Shown piece after piece: positions 33,352 to 33,686 of a stretch of DNA of 33,686 bases (position 1 is the first letter of the stretch; each line of letters starts with the position of its first letter). The notes under the pieces were generated by a model. That model searched no databases and had not been told where the DNA came from. It saw only the letters and a program-made list of their open reading frames with translations. The position numbers and the translations under genes were made by a program. Source of the stretch: a virus; the IMG/VR virus record IMGVR_UViG_3300031656_000017, positions 1 through 33,686 of that record; one strand, given 5' to 3'.

Positions 33352-33639
33352 TTATTTATTTTGTGGCATTATATTATTAAAAGACTGCATAGGCTGGGGC
33401 ATTCCAAACATGTTCGGCATTTGAGATTGCATTCCACCCATTGCAACTGGATTAATTGGGCTTTGTTGCATTTGACCTGGCTGTTGAGTCATCCCAGATA
33501 ATGCACCAGTTTGTTGAGACGTTGCTCCTAAATTTGCTAGGCCTCCAAGTGCCCCAACAACCCCGCCTATCATTTTATTAGGGCTATGAGACGCGCCTGG
33601 CATCATGTCACCATTTGGCATTGTGTGTGTTTCTTTCAT
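33352..33639 (-). CDS. Small Met/Gln/Gly/Pro-rich protein (95 aa)
   Basis: The N-terminus is H-T-M-P-N-G-D-M-M-P-G-A-S-H, which resembles the H-T-M-P-D-G type start I recall from small phage proteins. A short hydrophobic Gly-rich patch follows (I-G-G-V-V-G-A-L-G-G-L), then a Met/Gln/Pro-rich low-complexity tail with M-Q-S-Q-M-P-N-M-F-G-M-P. About a fifth of the tail is Met. It may be disordered and accessory in the virion. Its ATG overlaps a TAA of a frame running off the right edge (TAATG). Unknown function. Confidence 0.65.
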   Translation of the reverse strand: MKETHTMPNGDMMPGASHSPNKMIGGVVGALGGLANLGATSQQTGALSGMTQQPGQMQQSPINPVAMGGMQSQMPNMFGMPQPMQSFNNIMPQNK

Positions 33640-33686
33640 TATCTTTCTTTATCTTTGTTTACATTTTTAATTGAAGTTATAAGAAC
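33639..33686 (-). CDS. Possible 3' end of an upstream gene, cut by the window edge
   Basis: Of the three minus frames at the right edge, only one is open until the TAA at 33641-33639, giving fifteen codons ending K-D-K-E-R. The stop overlaps the next ATG as TAATG, the same layout as at base 402. This favours a real gene end, but the stretch is too short to prove it. Confidence 0.35.
   Translation of the reverse strand, partial: VLITSIKNVNKDKER

Noticed and set aside
1-33686. tRNA genes, integrase, attachment sites, insertion sequences or replication genes
   Set aside because: I scanned for cloverleaf patterns, transposase or recombinase motifs and polymerase or helicase motifs and saw none; the space is filled by structural and small unknown genes.

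Overview
The window is a compact, AT-rich segment of a tailed-phage genome (or of a prophage or metagenomic contig from one). Every gene I can support lies on the minus strand, so transcription runs from the right end of the window to the left. The genes are nearly contiguous, with short overlaps and few gaps above 45 nt. Several features point to a Bacteroidota host, probably marine flavobacteria. Start codons lack clear Shine-Dalgarno sequences and instead follow A/T-only leaders. One small protein has a signal peptide ending in T-Q-A-Q, a form common in that phylum. The protein families also resemble, from memory, those seen in marine metagenomic phages. No tail sheath, tape measure or baseplate gene was seen, but there is an adaptor, a nozzle and a giant ejection-type protein, so a podovirus (short-tailed) morphology is the best inference. 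A relationship to crAss-like phages is possible but cannot be settled here.

In transcription order, 33.7-30.2 kb is a cassette of about a dozen small genes. Most are unknown, but they include an HExxH mini-metallopeptidase, a two-cysteine protein, a hydrophobic Ala/Thr-rich protein and a secreted protein. Next come a 3TM-type holin candidate (29.9-29.5 kb), a spike-base or decoration-like protein with four internal repeats (29.5-28.6 kb), a coiled-coil protein, a small unknown, a tandem GroES-like protein (28.0-27.4 kb) and a short gene in the small-terminase position.

The packaging and head module follows: large terminase, portal, scaffold-like acidic protein and major capsid protein (27.2-19.9 kb), ending in a strong hairpin. 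The neck and tail module (19.8-10.9 kb) holds an unknown conserved protein, two adaptor/connector candidates, and a nozzle-type protein that appears split into a 1516-aa and a 485-aa gene. The ejection module (10.8-0.4 kb) holds a 222-aa internal-protein candidate, a 366-aa unknown and a 2882-aa giant with HExxH and HAD-type motifs. It is followed by a 50-aa membrane protein and a partial DUF6321-like gene cut by the window edge.

Together these genes cover DNA packaging, capsid assembly with a possible phage-encoded co-chaperonin, a short tail, genome and protein ejection, and part of lysis. No replication, transcription, integration, tRNA or CRISPR feature was seen. There is no gene-free stretch longer than 300 bases; the largest real gaps (about 45-90 nt) carry hairpins, a hexamer repeat and a shared palindromic motif. 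The least expected features are a GC-rich patch inside the terminase gene, the split nozzle with inserted repeats, the spike-type protein with a 45-residue internal periodicity, and the ATATTAATAT motif found in three of the few real gaps.
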